DNA of 64,000 nt from Campanula takesimana (GCA_026119855.1 JAOWBW010000284.1:1263877-1327876), one strand, 5' to 3'. Positions 47,453 through 59,600 are shown, numbered from the stretch's first letter. The notes: a model not told the origin generated them from the sequence alone. Numbers and translations are program-made.

Positions 47453-47937
47453 AACACACCCCGACAATTTCAAATTTTATGCCCACGAATTCGTATCCGA
47501 TTCAAACAAAAAACCCCAATTTATGTTACGAAATCGCAATTAGAACCATATAGGATAGGTTTAAACAACACTAAGCGTTATATAATCGATTTTAGGCATA
47601 AAATTAATGTTGGGTTTTCAAATTGAAATTTAGGTTTAGAAATTATGATTACTTTTGGAGCGGCGGTAGAAGAGGCGGCGCCGGACTTTCCGCCGGTGAG
47701 AGGAAGGTTTGTCTTCATTTCGGGTTGTGTATGGTGGTCGGTCTTGTGGTGGTCGCCGCCGTTGAGAGAGAGAAGGGTTCCGCCGTTTGAGAGGGAGAGA
47801 AGAGTCGAACTGGTTTGAAATGGGGAGGGAGGGGAAGGTTTTTTTTTTTTTTAAAAGTATATATATGAGGGTACTTTGGTCATTTCTCCATGCCTTGTAA
47901 AATCCATGCCTTGTATATAGTAATACCCTTTTATGCT

Positions 47938-48720
47938 TCTCTTATATGCTTTCTTTTTATGCAATTGAATTATTTTGGTTTTAACATCAGAATTAGAATT
48001 TCTCTCATTTATCTAGAGCCTTTGCTATCTCTCCTTCGTTGAGAGCATTTTTCTTCTCTCCTTCGTCGAGAGCCTCTGCGTTCTCTCCTTTGCGTTGCGA
48101 GCCTTTGTGTGATGCTTAAACTAATCTTGTTGTAATGTTTAGGATGTTTGGTTGGGCACTTATTGCCGACCCTAATGCTTAATGTTTTCAAAACCAAATA
48201 TTTTTTGTGTGGGGATTTTATGAATTTGGGCGATGTCCAAGTAATAATTGGAGAAACATTTGCGCGTACCAAGTCATTCGTTGGAAATTTGGTTCCAGAG
48301 ATATTAGCAAAATTCTGATTCTAGTTATATTTGAAGTTGATAGATCAATTGTATTAATGAGAATTGCGTGTTTACACTGCAATCTTTTTATTTGGGATGC
48401 GTCTTCGACTGTTGTGAAGCGACATCTTCCTGATATTTCTTAATGCAAGTATGTTATTTGCTTTAAAAAAAAAGCATAATTTCAATCATTAATATTAAGT
48501 GTACAATAAGAATAGAAACATCTCAGCATTTCAATGCTTGCGGAAGATGGAGGGCATTTCCATCTATTACAAAATAAAGAAAGAAATTGATTAATTTTCC
48601 TAAGGGAACATATCCATTTCTAAACATATTACAAAATGGAGGGCATTTCCAGGATAAATTGACTAAGAATTTCAAAAGATTCAAAACCATATAGTATAGC
48701 AGACATCAGTAGAGTAAGCC
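47938..48720. other. Intergenic stretch, no gene recognised
   Basis: Short C/T-rich repeats of CTCTCCTTCGTTGAGAGC type at 48025-48100. An open frame at 48207-48443 on plus has no recognised domain. The remainder is plain AT-rich sequence. Confidence 0.3.
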
Positions 48721-49879
48721 ATCTCCTAAACTTGTTTCCTGATCAAATTCACCTCCAAAAAGCGCCCTTTTCCTGCGTTAACTTCTTGACCAAGACTCTG
48801 GAGGGAAGAAGATATGGCTGATATCACAAACGCGGACTTAATCTCAGCCTTCTTAAAACAAAAACCCGAGACAAAGTTGGTATTTGCTCAGTATTTTACT
48901 CAAATGTTGTCTTTATCTACGCTTTAACGTAGTAGACACCTTGAATCACAGCTTTATTTCCTTTCCAATCATCATCAGAACTCGACAAAGTCAGACCAGA
49001 CAAGATTTTGTCAGCTGTTTTGCGCAGTGGAGAATCACTGAAAGGAACTTCCTGGTCTGACAATGATATAAGGGAACAAATTAAACTCTTCCCAAATCAG
49101 AGATTGATGAATAAGCTAAGTTTTGATTATTGTCAGATCATGGAGGAAGGGGAGATGCAAAGCCCGGAGCCAGTGAAGCATCAGGAAAACGAATATGATG
49201 TTTAAGATACATACATACATACATACTATATACATACATACAGGGGATGGAGGGAGGGAGAAAGAGAGACCTCATTGTCGCACTGAGCATCTTCATCATT
49301 ATCAGCATTCTCGGCAATAGCTGAATCATCAACGTCATCTTCTTTCAGATCACTATTTTGATTGTCATTTCTTTTCACAAAGCACGGAGAAAAGAACCCA
49401 AACAAAACAATACACATAACCGCTGATAAGTTTCTTTTGCTTTCAATCCATAAATATGAAATAAAATCTCAACAGCTGAAAAAAATGGCATACCTTGCAT
49501 TAAAGTGCTGTACTGGAGTGTCACTGGAGGAAACATACTGTTCTTCTGCAGATGCTGAGGGAACAATGTAGTTGATTCTTTTCCCATCTTAATATCTCAA
49601 AAAAAAACCCGTAATTTCAACTAGATTACCATAAATCAAAATTATTACACATTAATTTTTAAAATATATTACAAAGTATCTCTGACAGCTCCAACACTCT
49701 AAAACTGCTCCAACCCAAATCCTGTCACTTGTTTCTGTCAGTATCAACGACATAAACTTAAGTTGCTCTATCATAGATCAACAACACATTTATAGTTAAA
49801 ATATTCAAATTACCATAGATATTAAAATATCAGACAACAATTGTAATAATAATAAATCATGTGATGTAATGTCTCAAAT

Positions 49880-50155
49880 CTAAGTACCACCACGGCCATC
49901 ACCGTCAGAACTATTACCACTCTGACGCTGTTGCGTTTGTTGCTGTAAGAGATGCAGGACTTGTGAAAGCTGATGTTGCATCTGTGAAAGCTGATGCCGC
50001 ATCTGCTCCAACTCATGCATTAACTTTTCAATTTTCTCATCCTTTGCTATAACATGAACACCAGAGCTCCCTCGCTCGATGATTCCCTTCGAACCCGCCT
50101 CATCTCGGACAATCGCCTCATATCTTTCCTGCCAATCATCAAATACATAAAACAT
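49880..50155 (-). pseudogene. Coiled-coil fragment, perhaps from a CACTA-type transposase
   Basis: 91 residues: FDDWQERYEAIVRDEAG, then a heptad-like MHELEQMRHQLSQMQHQLSQ and a Gln-rich tail ending in a stop. The layout resembles the C-terminal tail of plant En/Spm-type proteins, but no diagnostic motif is present. A possible CACTA start (CACTATAAGAATCCC at about 50578) and GACGGATAATGCGTC nearby support decayed CACTA material; no second end was found. Confidence 0.33.
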
Positions 50156-50186
50156 TGTTATATATTATCAAACATAAAAAAATGTT

Positions 50187-50189
<3 letters not shown>

Positions 50190-50231
<42 letters not shown>
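50190..50231. repeat. (TA)n microsatellite
   Basis: About twenty TA repeats immediately left of the Stowaway at 50239, a TA-targeting element. Confidence 0.95.
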
Positions 50232-50238
<7 letters not shown>

Positions 50239-50493
50239 CTCCCTCCGTCCCACTCGAATTAGGACAAATTTCCATTTTGGGTGTCCCATTCGAATTAGGA
50301 CAACCCAAAAATGGAAATGTTTTATTTAATGGGACCCACATTCACACTCACAACAACTTTCCACTCATTATTCTCTACCCCATTTTCTCTCTCCTACTTT
50401 ACTTTTCATACTCACAATACATACTCCACTAACACTTTTTCCTTAATCCCCGTGCCCAACCCAAAAATCCTAATTCGGGTGGGACGGAGGAAG
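50239..50493. mobile_element. Stowaway MITE (GAATTAGGACAA subfamily), third copy
   Basis: CTCCCTCCGTCCCACTCGAA and complement, TA on both sides. Nearly identical in layout to 15559-15813. Confidence 0.92.
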
Positions 50494-51237
50494 TATATAA
50501 AATTAATACTTACCTATGCAGCCTTAGTTTTCACGTTAATATAACTAACAAATACACACACAAACAGGCACACTCACACTATAAGAATCCCACTACACAC
50601 TGCCCGTACACTCACACTTCACAGAAACCCAACAGATATAATTTGTCAGCTTTTATGACGGATAATGCGTCAAGACAAATGTCTTTTCCCCCTCGCCTGA
50701 CTGATGTCTGTTGGCTCTGTTATATTCCAATCGAAAACGGTCCGTCGGTAAACAGTTGGTTCGGCTAACTCAGTCATGCCGACGAGTTATGGATATGGAG
50801 AGACGGAAGAGCGAAAGGCTTCCAACCCTTCTCCATTCGATCACCATAATGTCTTGAAATGAAAAGATTACTCTCTTGAAGACCAAAAAGATAGTACTAT
50901 TTGAGATGAAAAGATTAATTCTCTAGAAGAAAAAATTTCAGTTGTAGCATTAGATGTACCAAATACCCGCATCAAGATATTACTTCATTGTCCTTTGTCT
51001 GAACTACAACTATATCTATAGCATGAAATTGTGATAGCAGCAGAAGCAAATTCTGTTCCTAGGATCATGGTTTGAAGTAGCTATAGCACAATAGGTTCTA
51101 CTCTCACGTTAGAGTTCACTTAACTGTACTTTAAGCAATTGATTCCAGAAACCTGATAAAGAATTCCTTGTTTCGTTCGTACTCAAAAGCGATATAGAAC
51201 CCAAAACTCTGTCGCTCCTGATTTTTTGTATACATAC

Positions 51238-51240
<3 letters not shown>

Positions 51241-51273
<33 letters not shown>
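51241..51273. repeat. (GA)n microsatellite at a candidate splice donor
   Basis: About 16 GA repeats; on the minus strand they follow directly after AATGAG and form the start of an intron, GTCTCTCTCTC. Confidence 0.93.
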
Positions 51274-51277
<4 letters not shown>

Positions 51278-51845
51278 CATTGTTCCCCGGAGCATTTTCA
51301 TCAGCATCCTCGCATAAATTCAGAGCATCAACATCTTTTGAAACTGCATCTTCACCGTTTTCATCATCATCATCATTAGCAGCAGAATCATCAGTCTTAT
51401 CTTTGTTCAGATCACTATTTTGAGTGCCATATGTTTTCACGTAGTACGGAAAAATGAACCCAAACAATAAACATAAGAACTGATAAGAACTATATACACA
51501 GTCACACAGCTGAAAGATAGGGTGAAAATGAATTTGAATCATACAAACAACATATGATCATTTTCGTCTACCTTCCCGTGCAGTAAAAATATAACATACC
51601 TCGAATTCAAGTGTTGTGCGGTCTCATTAAGATCATTCTTTGGATGAGGCTTATCTCCAACATCATCAACATCTTCCTCCCTGGCCTCATCACCATTCTC
51701 GTCAACGCCATCTTCTTTTAGATCTCTCTTCATTCGATTGGCCCTATTTTTGCATAAGAGCATCGTAAAATATGAACACGAGTAATTCAAATGATATATA
51801 ATCATCATTTTATCAGTACTTCCCATACATAGGAACATGACATAC

Positions 51846-54800
51846 CTGTCACTAAAGTGATGTATTGTCTCATTAACATCACCCTTCCAAAAAACTTTAT
51901 CCTTATGAGCAACATAATAATCACTCACATGATCACTAAAGTAATAGTTGTAACCACTCTCATCATTGAAGTAAACTCCCTGAAGTTTCTCCGCAGTCAG
52001 ATGTCCGCAACAGAAAGTCGTCATTGCAAGGCATTTAGAAATAATAATTTCCTTCAGTGATGGGAAGTCAAACTCCTGCAGCTCACTGGAGCAGAAGGAT
52101 GAGAGCTTCTCCGAAGACGCAAATAGTACACGATGTAAGGAGCGGAATACAATTTTGTTCTCCCCACAATCCTCATTCATCTTAACAACTTCTTTCATAG
52201 ACTTACAGTTCCTAACCACCAAGAATTTCAGATTAAGAAGCATGTGAGCCATGGTAGAGGTGAGTAAATAACTCAAGCTGTCACAACCAACGACAGATAG
52301 TTCGCTAAGGTTTTGAAAGCCATTAATTTCTTTTGGAATCAGCCTACATATATGCTCCAGGTTTGATAAACCATACAGCCATATTATTTCCAGCTTATTG
52401 AATACAGCATGGGCATCATCTCTGGTCACATCAAAACCCTCGAAGTCCAGCACTGATTTTATTGCTTCACATTTTTCAAGGTATATCTCTTTCAAATTTT
52501 GTACAAGATTTAACGAAGTAGATGCAGCAACTCTCACAGGATTATCACCTCCCTCTTCCACCATCTGTTCCAGTTGGCACCTTGCACGAACTTCCAAGTT
52601 AACCTGCCAGGTCAATAATGTTAGTGGAATTCATACATACTTATGCTTTCACTTTGAAAAAGTAAGTATAAGAAAAAGGCCCTATAGAAAGATGATTCCA
52701 TTATTACCAGAAAACCCAACATAGATAAATAATTGAAATTGTTATTTTGCTTTTAACTAGTCTTAAAAAATACTTTGACCAAAAATAAAAAAGAAATAAT
52801 ATTATCCCAAATTGGGACTATCTTCCGGACCGAGAGAGTATCATTCATGATAAAGAAAATACACATTCTTTACTATACCCCCTCCATCCGAAAGACAGTC
52901 ACTTTTTGAGTTGTTAATTTGAGTAAACGTTGTCCACTAATTTAGGTTATTTTAATTATCCTGATGAAAGTATAAAAATAGTATCATAATTGAGAAAATA
53001 TAGAAGAGGACATTTGGAGGGAGAAAGATACCGATTTTTGGTAGCCTTCATATCTATCGATGTTGTCGAACCCTGGAAACTTAGGGGTGTCGTCAATATA
53101 TACTTTTTTCAGCTTCGGAAATAGAGCTGCTAGATCACTCCTTGTTTCTTGGAAACAAAAAGTCTTTAATTCAGGGCAACAAAAGATGGCCAACATCTCA
53201 AGTGAAGGGAACTCAAGCACCAGCTGGTCACTGGAACAGAACGATGACAGGTTCTCCAAACCTTCAAGTGTTAAATATTTTAAGGAAGGGAACACAATTT
53301 TCTTCTTCAGCCCCCACAGTCCTCCTCCTCCTCCTCCTCATTCATTTTAAAGATAACTTGTTTCATACCCTTACACCACCTAACACACAATGATTGTAGA
53401 TTGACAAGCATGTGAGCTATAGAAGATGGGATTAGGTAATCCAGGCCTCCGCAATATTCCACTTCCAGTCTTGCAAGGTTTTGGAATATAAGGACGTATT
53501 TGGGAACCTTCCTAAATAAATGCTCTAGCATTGGTAGCCTCCGCAGTTCAATCTCTTGCAGCTTACACAGAACCGAACGTGAATCTTCTCCTATAGTCAT
53601 AGCTTCCAACCCCTCAAAGTCAAACACTGCTTTTACTAAATCATTTTTATCGACTTCTAGCTTCTCTATGCAAGGTAACATAACCTGCAAAGCAAGTCCT
53701 ATTAGGGCTTTCACAAATTCGTGAATAAATATATCTGATATTTGAAACTGTGATTTTGTACCATTTACAAAATACAACAAATTTATTATGTTGGTAGAAT
53801 CTATTTTATGCGAAGATATGACATTTTAGTTAATGATTCTGTACAAAGTCATTGTTTCAACTGAAATTGCTAAGAACGTTCAAAGTTGAAAAGTATTTTT
53901 ATTCTGCAATCAAAATTAAGGACCAATTAGTAAACCCAATTCCTTAACTGCAGGATCAAAATTGAAAAATAATTTTACTATATACACCCACATCATATAA
54001 TAAATGTCGCATTTTTTCTTTCTTATGTTCCCTTTAAACAAATGTCACATTTTTAAATAAGGAAAGAGTTCTATTGCAATTTTAGTGTGGTGAAGTTTTT
54101 TGTATATATATAAAATGCATTCATGAAAAACATTGACACTGTCAAGAGCGCAATTTATTATTAAACAAATGAAGTATATATTATGGGCAAAGCATACAAC
54201 ACTTTGGATAGAAAGGAGAAACGTACCAATCGGTTAAAAAGAGATTGTCCCCTGCCATCATCAAGGTTATAAAAGCCTCGAAGATTTGGTGCTCTTGTAA
54301 TGGTAACATGTGTAAGCTTGGGGAAATGGATTGGTAAATCATTCGGCTCTTCAGCTATTTCTCCTCCTATTACTGCAGAGTTTCCATCCCTGCTCTTGGA
54401 AATAATTCCCTCCAACATATCACATTTGCTCACAGTTAGTGATTGGAGTTGTGATAGGCATTTAGCTGCAGAGTGCGGAAAGATACATTTTAATGCCCCA
54501 CATTCTCTAATTTCAACCACTTTAAGGTTGACCAAACACAAAGGGTCAGTGTGATCCACCCACAGGAGTCTCACTTCAGGTAGGCTACTTATATACAGCC
54601 GCCGTAGTTTGTGCAGTAATCCAGCTGGAAGGTGCCCATTACGACATAGCTCCCTCACATTCTTCATTTTACAAATGCTCAATGTCTCCAAGTTCATGAA
54701 GGCATCACTACTACCATCATGAATAATATATTCAAGCTTATGACATTTTCTCAAAACAAGTTTCCTTAGGTTCGAAAACTGCTTGAAAATTGAAGTATCA

Positions 54801-57171
54801 GTCCAGTCCTCTATATCCTCTAAAGAAAGATCCACTGTACTCCTTACAATGGATTGAATTTTGCCTTCTGAAACCCACTCCATTCCAACTTTTTTTAGAA
54901 AGATGTTTTTCATATGTAATGGATAGCTGCTTCTTATATAATCAAAGGACGACGATTTCCCTGCAGAACCGAAAGAAAATCCTTCCAGCTTCTCGAAGCG
55001 CAAGTTTTTCAAATCTAGCAGTTGCATAGGGTCCACTAAGTCAACCTGTAAAGTAGTCAGATTAGTCAATGAATCTAACTCTTCAATGCGCGCAGGGCAG
55101 ATTTCTACGTCCACATCAGCTTCACCTCCGTCATAGGGTGCTTCTGTAAAGTAGTGGTTTCCCATGAATAACACTTCTAACTTAGTCAATTTTGTCAAGA
55201 TACCACTTGGATCGGAATCATTGACTTCCCATCATCGTACCTACATCCCAAGTCCAGTAACTTTAGCTTGCTAAGTTGCCCTATTTGATGAGGGAAGGAC
55301 ACAATAACAGAACCTGTAAAACTCAGAATTTCCAATTCGGTTAGCCTTATAAATTCCACCATCATGCCGGGACCAACACGTGTATGTTCAAGAGACAACA
55401 TCCGCAAGTTTATCAAGAATTGAGGTGCCAAAAAAGGATCATCATTTTGTTCATACATTTGATGAGACCACCAAGGGTTTCGAGCACTTTCCAGAACTCT
55501 CAGTTCTTGCGTCTGCTCAAGAACGCTTTTAATACCAGATAGGTCCTTATGATGTAGAGGCACCTTCATTAAAAGCTTGAGCTTTTGATAATCAAGGTCA
55601 GTACTGCCTATACCGGCATCATCTTCTTTATTCCAAATGTGCATGTATACTCTGTCTCTTTCTTCCTTCACTGTCGAGATAATGGAAAGACATACATCTC
55701 TAACAACATCATGCACTTTAACCGTCTTTTTACTCCAGTCTCCATCCTCATCATCAGCATCAATGGCCTGCAGTAAGAAGCAACTCTTAAGGTGTTCAAC
55801 TAACGAGTAAACTCTGTTTCTTGCTCGCACAACTCCAGTAACACCTTTAAATAAATCTAGGGCCATGCAATATCGCGCCAACTTTTCAAGACTAATCTCA
55901 GCATCTTCTTGATGTTGACAGCAAAGCAGAAGTAATGACTGGGCTTCTTCTAGCTTCTCCTTTGCTAAGAAGCCATAACTCAGCTTTATACTCTGGTACA
56001 CATGTTTTTCCATTCCATTAATGTCCGTGAACTGTCCTTCCCTTAGTTTTGCACGAGCATCCTCCCATGTTTTCCTGTCTTTATTTGACAGTGCTCTAGA
56101 AAGAGTTAAGAGAGCAATGGGTAGACCTCCACACGTGTCCGCAACCTCGTCTGCAATCTCTCCAAGATTCTTCTTCTCCACATGTTCTCCTACTGTCTTT
56201 CGGAACAGAGCCCTTGCTTCTTCTTTGGCCAAAGCGTGTACTTTTATATTCTTTTGTATACATGTGCATACGCCTTCCTGTCTTGATGTAATTAGAACCT
56301 TGCACTTCGTGTGTTCACTTCCGAATGGAATTCCGATCTGCTTCATATCGATGTCGCTCCACACATCATCAAGTATTATCAGGACTTTGTTACCACTGGA
56401 AAGTCTTGTACTAAGCTGATCTGCTCTTGCAGTAACATTTTCCTTTTCCTTGATAGATTTCAAATCCAACATCTCAGCTAGATCACCTTGAATCTTGAAC
56501 AGTTCTTGATCTTTAGAGAGTTGTTGATTTTGAGACACAGTGGCCATTGCAATGTCATCAAACAGATTTTTCTTCCTTGCTCTTTCCCGAACTTCATGGA
56601 CCATTGTTGTTTTCCCAACGCCACCTAATCCACATAATCCAATAACACTGATGGCAGGATCTTCCAACGCGTACATGAGTTCATCCAGAGTTTGCATCCT
56701 GGTCTTGTAGCCCTTAGAAGCTTCATTTGCCGATGCTCCCGGTAGCCTTCCAGCTGGAAGCACAGTGTTCGTAGCAATTCCTTGTGGGGCTTTGCTCTTT
56801 AATTTCTGGATTTCCGCAGCCAGCTTTGTCGATTTTCTGCTTAGCACATATCGACTTTTAAGATTTAGACAGCCATTCAATTTGTATGTGGCTTCCTTAA
56901 CTTGTTTAGCATCTTTGATCACCTCTTGGACATCATCAAGCCACCCAACGCTAGACTGTGCTGGTTCTTCATTGTTCCGTCTTTCCCTTTGGAATAAATT
57001 GTCAGCATCTTTTCCGTATTTTTCAAGTTGGGCAGCTGTTTTTGCCAAATTTTTGATGTTGGTCTTGTAGCAGAATAGATAACCAAATTGACGACCAATG
57101 GCATTCACAACTGGAGTTATCACTATTTCAGTAATTGCCCCTAACACAACATTTGCAGCATCTGCAGACAT
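51846..57171 (-). CDS. CC-NB-LRR resistance protein, RPS2/RPS5-like, with apparent frameshifts
   Basis: Intracellular immune receptor of the coiled-coil NB-ARC class. Exon 1 57171-54227, exon 2 53684-53032, exon 3 52603-51846. Start MSADAANVVLGAI; an in-frame ATG lies 18 codons upstream. Residues 1-130 coiled-coil; P-loop GLGGVGKTT (181-189), RNBS-A region LFDDIAMATVSQ, kinase-2 KVLIILDDVW (262-271), RNBS-B CKVLITSRQ, GLPL-type CGGLPIALL (347-355), and VHDVVRD (486-492) in place of MHD. LRRs follow. Near 55195-55250 the frame shifts between LDLGCRY and TKLTKLEVL, too closely for an intron. A second shift lies at 53300-53310 after a GAG-repeat and G5 run. Either a recent pseudogene or base errors. 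Exons 2 and 3 are paralogous LRR blocks. Confidence 0.85.
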
Positions 57172-57229
57172 CTCCTTCTTCTGCCTCCTTTTCTGAACAT
57201 AGATCATGAGAAAACATGCAGTCATCAGT

Positions 57230-58590
57230 TATTATCTGAAACAATAAGCTTTCTCAAAGGGGAACGGACTAGCAAAGCATTTATTCAATCGATTGGACAA
57301 GAAACTGCAGAACATTGCTGCCACACGTTTGAGTTGCTGTACTAGAACTCGAAGAAATTAAGGTTGATTTATGTGGCTGGGAGCATCCTATTTTAATTGG
57401 GTAGTCTCGTGATCTTGCTTTGCCCCAGTATAGATTAAAAATTTCGGAGAAGTAATTGGATATGGGACTTTAATTAATATCTAATTTTCCTACTATCATC
57501 ATCTAAGGCGATCATGGCTAGGGCAATCAATCTTTTTAATGTAAAAGTGCTGTACTAGTGCCTAATGGGTTAATTATCGTATGCCGGATTCCTATTTCCT
57601 TACATTACAGTAGGAGACGTTGGGTACTATTAGTAGGCTATTTGAATTGTGAGATTATAGGCACCAGTTACTCACATTAGGTAATTATTAAGTAAAGGTT
57701 AAGGCAAATAAATTGATGTTAGAAATCCTTACTTCTGTTTAGGTGGACTGGAGCATTGACATTGTAGCAAAATTTGAGGTAAGTGACTTGTACCTTTTCT
57801 AGCGTTTTCAAATAAATTGTTAGGGAGTGGCTATTGCCACTACATTTATTTGTAAATGTACATAAATATCCTTTTATAGTTTGAAAGTTACTAAAATATT
57901 TTATAAGAGATTGTATGCACTACAAATTACTCATCCACTACAATATACCTTAAACAAAATACTTACCTAACTTGATTATGATATAATTTTCTATAGTTAA
58001 CATATATTTTAAAATTTTGATTAAAAAATATTTTAAATTGAGGCTTTGACCAATAAGTCCCTAGGCCAAATAAAAACTACCAATAAAGACAGACATTTTG
58101 AAAACCTACCAAAAAATCCTTGACCCTTTTCCTGGACCAGAATGCCCTTGGCTCATGCAAAAACCCACCCAACTCTTTTTCTCCCTCTCTTTCTCTCTTC
58201 CCGTTTCTCTCTTTCTCTCTTCCTATTTCTCTCTCTTTTTTTTTCCACTTAAAATTTTAAAATGACATATCTCAAAATCTATAAACTGAAAAAATGATCC
58301 GAAATCATTGTTTTAATTGTGTCGACAATACGAATCAAACAAGTACACTCAACACATAATTCAAATTTTATAAATAAAAAAATTATTTTTCACTTGTAAA
58401 ATTTGAAAAAAAAAAAACCATTTTTAATTTCTCAATTAATTTCACAATTTAAAAAAATAAAATTTTCACTTTTCACTTGTAAAATCATTTTTCAACTGAT
58501 TTCTCAGTTGTGTGATTTCACAGTTGTGTCATTTTTTCATTTTTCATTTTTAAAAACTGATAAATTCATCTCTCAATTTTTCACAATCAT
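57230..58590. other. NLR upstream region and AT-rich intergenic DNA
   Basis: No gene seen. A C/T-rich run with TTTCTCTCTTCC repeats lies at 58175-58250. From 58260 on the sequence is A/T-rich with few-base repeats. No clear TATA box could be tied to the NLR start. Confidence 0.35.
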
Positions 58591-59060
58591 TATAATAACT
58601 GAGACACGCATTTCACAGTTGTTCACACATGAATTTGAATATAATAACCGAGACATTCATTTAACAATTATTCATAATTGAATAAAAACTGATAAAATGA
58701 TATCTCATTTTTCCAAATTGATGACTCAATTTACTGATTTAATTATGAATAACTGTTAAATGAATTTGAATATAATAAATGAGACATTCATTTCTCAGTT
58801 ATTCACATATGAATTTGAGTACAAGAACTGGTATTTCATTTCTCAGTTATCAATTTTTCTCTGTTGTTAATATAATAATAAATGAGATATTCATTTCTCA
58901 GTTATTCACACACGAGTTTAATTTAAGAACTGGTAAATTTATTTCTCAGCTGTTAACACATGAGTTGAGTGTAACAACTAAGAAATTCATCGCACATTTT
59001 TTACAAAGGATACTCATTTTCAGAACTATGTGTTGTCAAATGCTCTTTAAACAATTGTGA
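58590..59060. repeat. Degenerate AT-rich minisatellite
   Basis: Imperfect units around GAGACATTCATTTCTCAG, TTATTCACATATGAATTTGA and TATAATAA recur at about 58600, 58640, 58775, 58830, 58885 and 58940. The frame 58779-59060 simply translates the repeat. Confidence 0.7.
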
Positions 59061-59174
59061 AATAAATTTATCTCATTTTTTTAATTAAAAATGAGTAATT
59101 GTTCAATTGTGAAGAATTAATACTCCTAACCCGGAAAAAAAAAAAACAACAAATGTGAGGTGTAGTGTTAAATA

Positions 59175-59422
59175 CTCCCTCTATCCCAGCTCATTTGACA
59201 CCTTTTGACCAAAACTGGTCAACTTAAGGTCGGTTTTACCAACACCTTATAGAAATATTTATGATCTGAATAAAAATTAAAAAAATGTAAAATGATCACC
59301 ATTAAAAATCCTCTCAATAACATTTTTTTTTAACATAAATATTTCTATAAAGTGTTGATCAAAACGACCCTAAGTTGACCAGTTTTAATTAAAAGGTGTC
59401 AAGTGGGCTGCGACGGAGGGAG
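59175..59422. mobile_element. Stowaway MITE
   Basis: CTCCCTCTATCCCAGCTCAT and complement, TA on both sides, with long subterminal pairing (GACACCTTTTGACCAAAACT). Confidence 0.9.
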
Positions 59423-59447
59423 TATATAATAGTCTACTAATGGAACA

Positions 59448-59600
59448 AGTAAGAAGCTTGGCATAGTGGTTAGGTGTCTTAGTCAAGACCAAGAGGTCTT
59501 GGGTTCAAACTCTCCCAAGAGGAAATAATTTTTATTTATAATACTTGGGGTTTATTTATAATACTTGGGGTTGCAGATGGTTGTGGCGGCAGTGGGTGAG
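59448..59600 (+). mobile_element. tRNA-derived SINE
   Basis: RNA polymerase III A box TGGCATAGTGG (59459-59469) and B box GGTTCAAACTC (59502-59512) at normal spacing. The sequence cannot fold as a functional tRNA and runs into an unrelated tail with a duplicated TTTATAATACTTGGGG. Ends and target duplication are unclear. From 59600 to 60100 the DNA is AT-rich without features. Confidence 0.72.

Larger units (their letters stand above)
35858..47718 (-). pseudogene. Plant mobile domain (MAIN-like) gene, cut by a retrotransposon
   Basis: Six exons: 47718-47653, 47072-46596, 46416-46205, 46087-46012 plus 37014-36709 (exon 4, split by the chromovirus), 36625-36461 and 36379-35858. The N-terminal part is basic then acidic (NRKRKAEEAAAARG, DDETDSEGTDS), a likely nuclear tail. 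PMD text: DDRAWWARVQGTGLHYLHDATIRR with exon 3 ending FHMPWEEMTITMHDVTHILG, YIMFLLGSTLFVDKTQD, CVDIDRVGALSWGTAALVYLYRELGKAS, GCLSLLE then AWIYEYFPVFR. MAIN/MAIL relatives act in the nucleus in silencing and genome stability; PMD is also carried by transposons. A frameshift near 46797 in exon 2 adds to the damage. Exon borders inferred by eye. Confidence 0.83.
33491..47928. mobile_element. Mutator-like element carrying FAR1-type and plant-mobile-domain genes
   Basis: TTTTATGCT is duplicated exactly at 33482-33490 and 47929-47937. The inverted ends share TATATACAAGGCAT, then CAAGGCA and ACCCTC, over about 60 bp. Removing the nested chromovirus (37015-46011 plus one TSD) leaves about 5.4 kb. It encodes two genes pointing towards each other: a FAR1-type DNA-binding fragment (plus, 34827-35670) and a plant mobile domain gene (minus, 47718-35858). 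No DDE transposase core is present, so it is non-autonomous. Four arrays of an 18-nt dyad occur near both ends and in the first introns. Confidence 0.87.
48730..51743 (-). other. Possible C-terminal acidic exons of the NLR gene
   Basis: Three candidate acidic exons follow the LRR exons: 51743-51600 (RMKRDLKEDGVDENGDEARE), 51414-51276 (DLNKDKTDDSAANDDDDENG) and 49352-49271 (DLKEDDVDDSAIAENADND). Their acceptors share AAAATAG, and two are followed by TGATCTG. Exon ends with HH/QH-F/L-x-x-R then GTATG recur at 51846, 51600 and 49491. A further conserved-looking frame (DSPLRKTADKILSGLTLSS, ending at a stop near 48921, minus strand) and another at about 48855-48730 (SAISSSLQSLGQEVNAGKGR) lack recognised domains. 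Splicing phases are not all resolved. Confidence 0.42.

Noticed and set aside
50578..50770. A complete CACTA element
   Set aside because: One possible end and GACGG words, but no second terminus or 3-bp duplication could be found.
52773..52900. A Stowaway between NLR exons 2 and 3
   Set aside because: Two end-like motifs (ACCGAGAGAGTA and CCCCCTCCATCC) occur but face away from each other; no complete element.
59459..59512. Functional tRNA gene
   Set aside because: A and B boxes are present but no cloverleaf can be drawn; SINE head instead.
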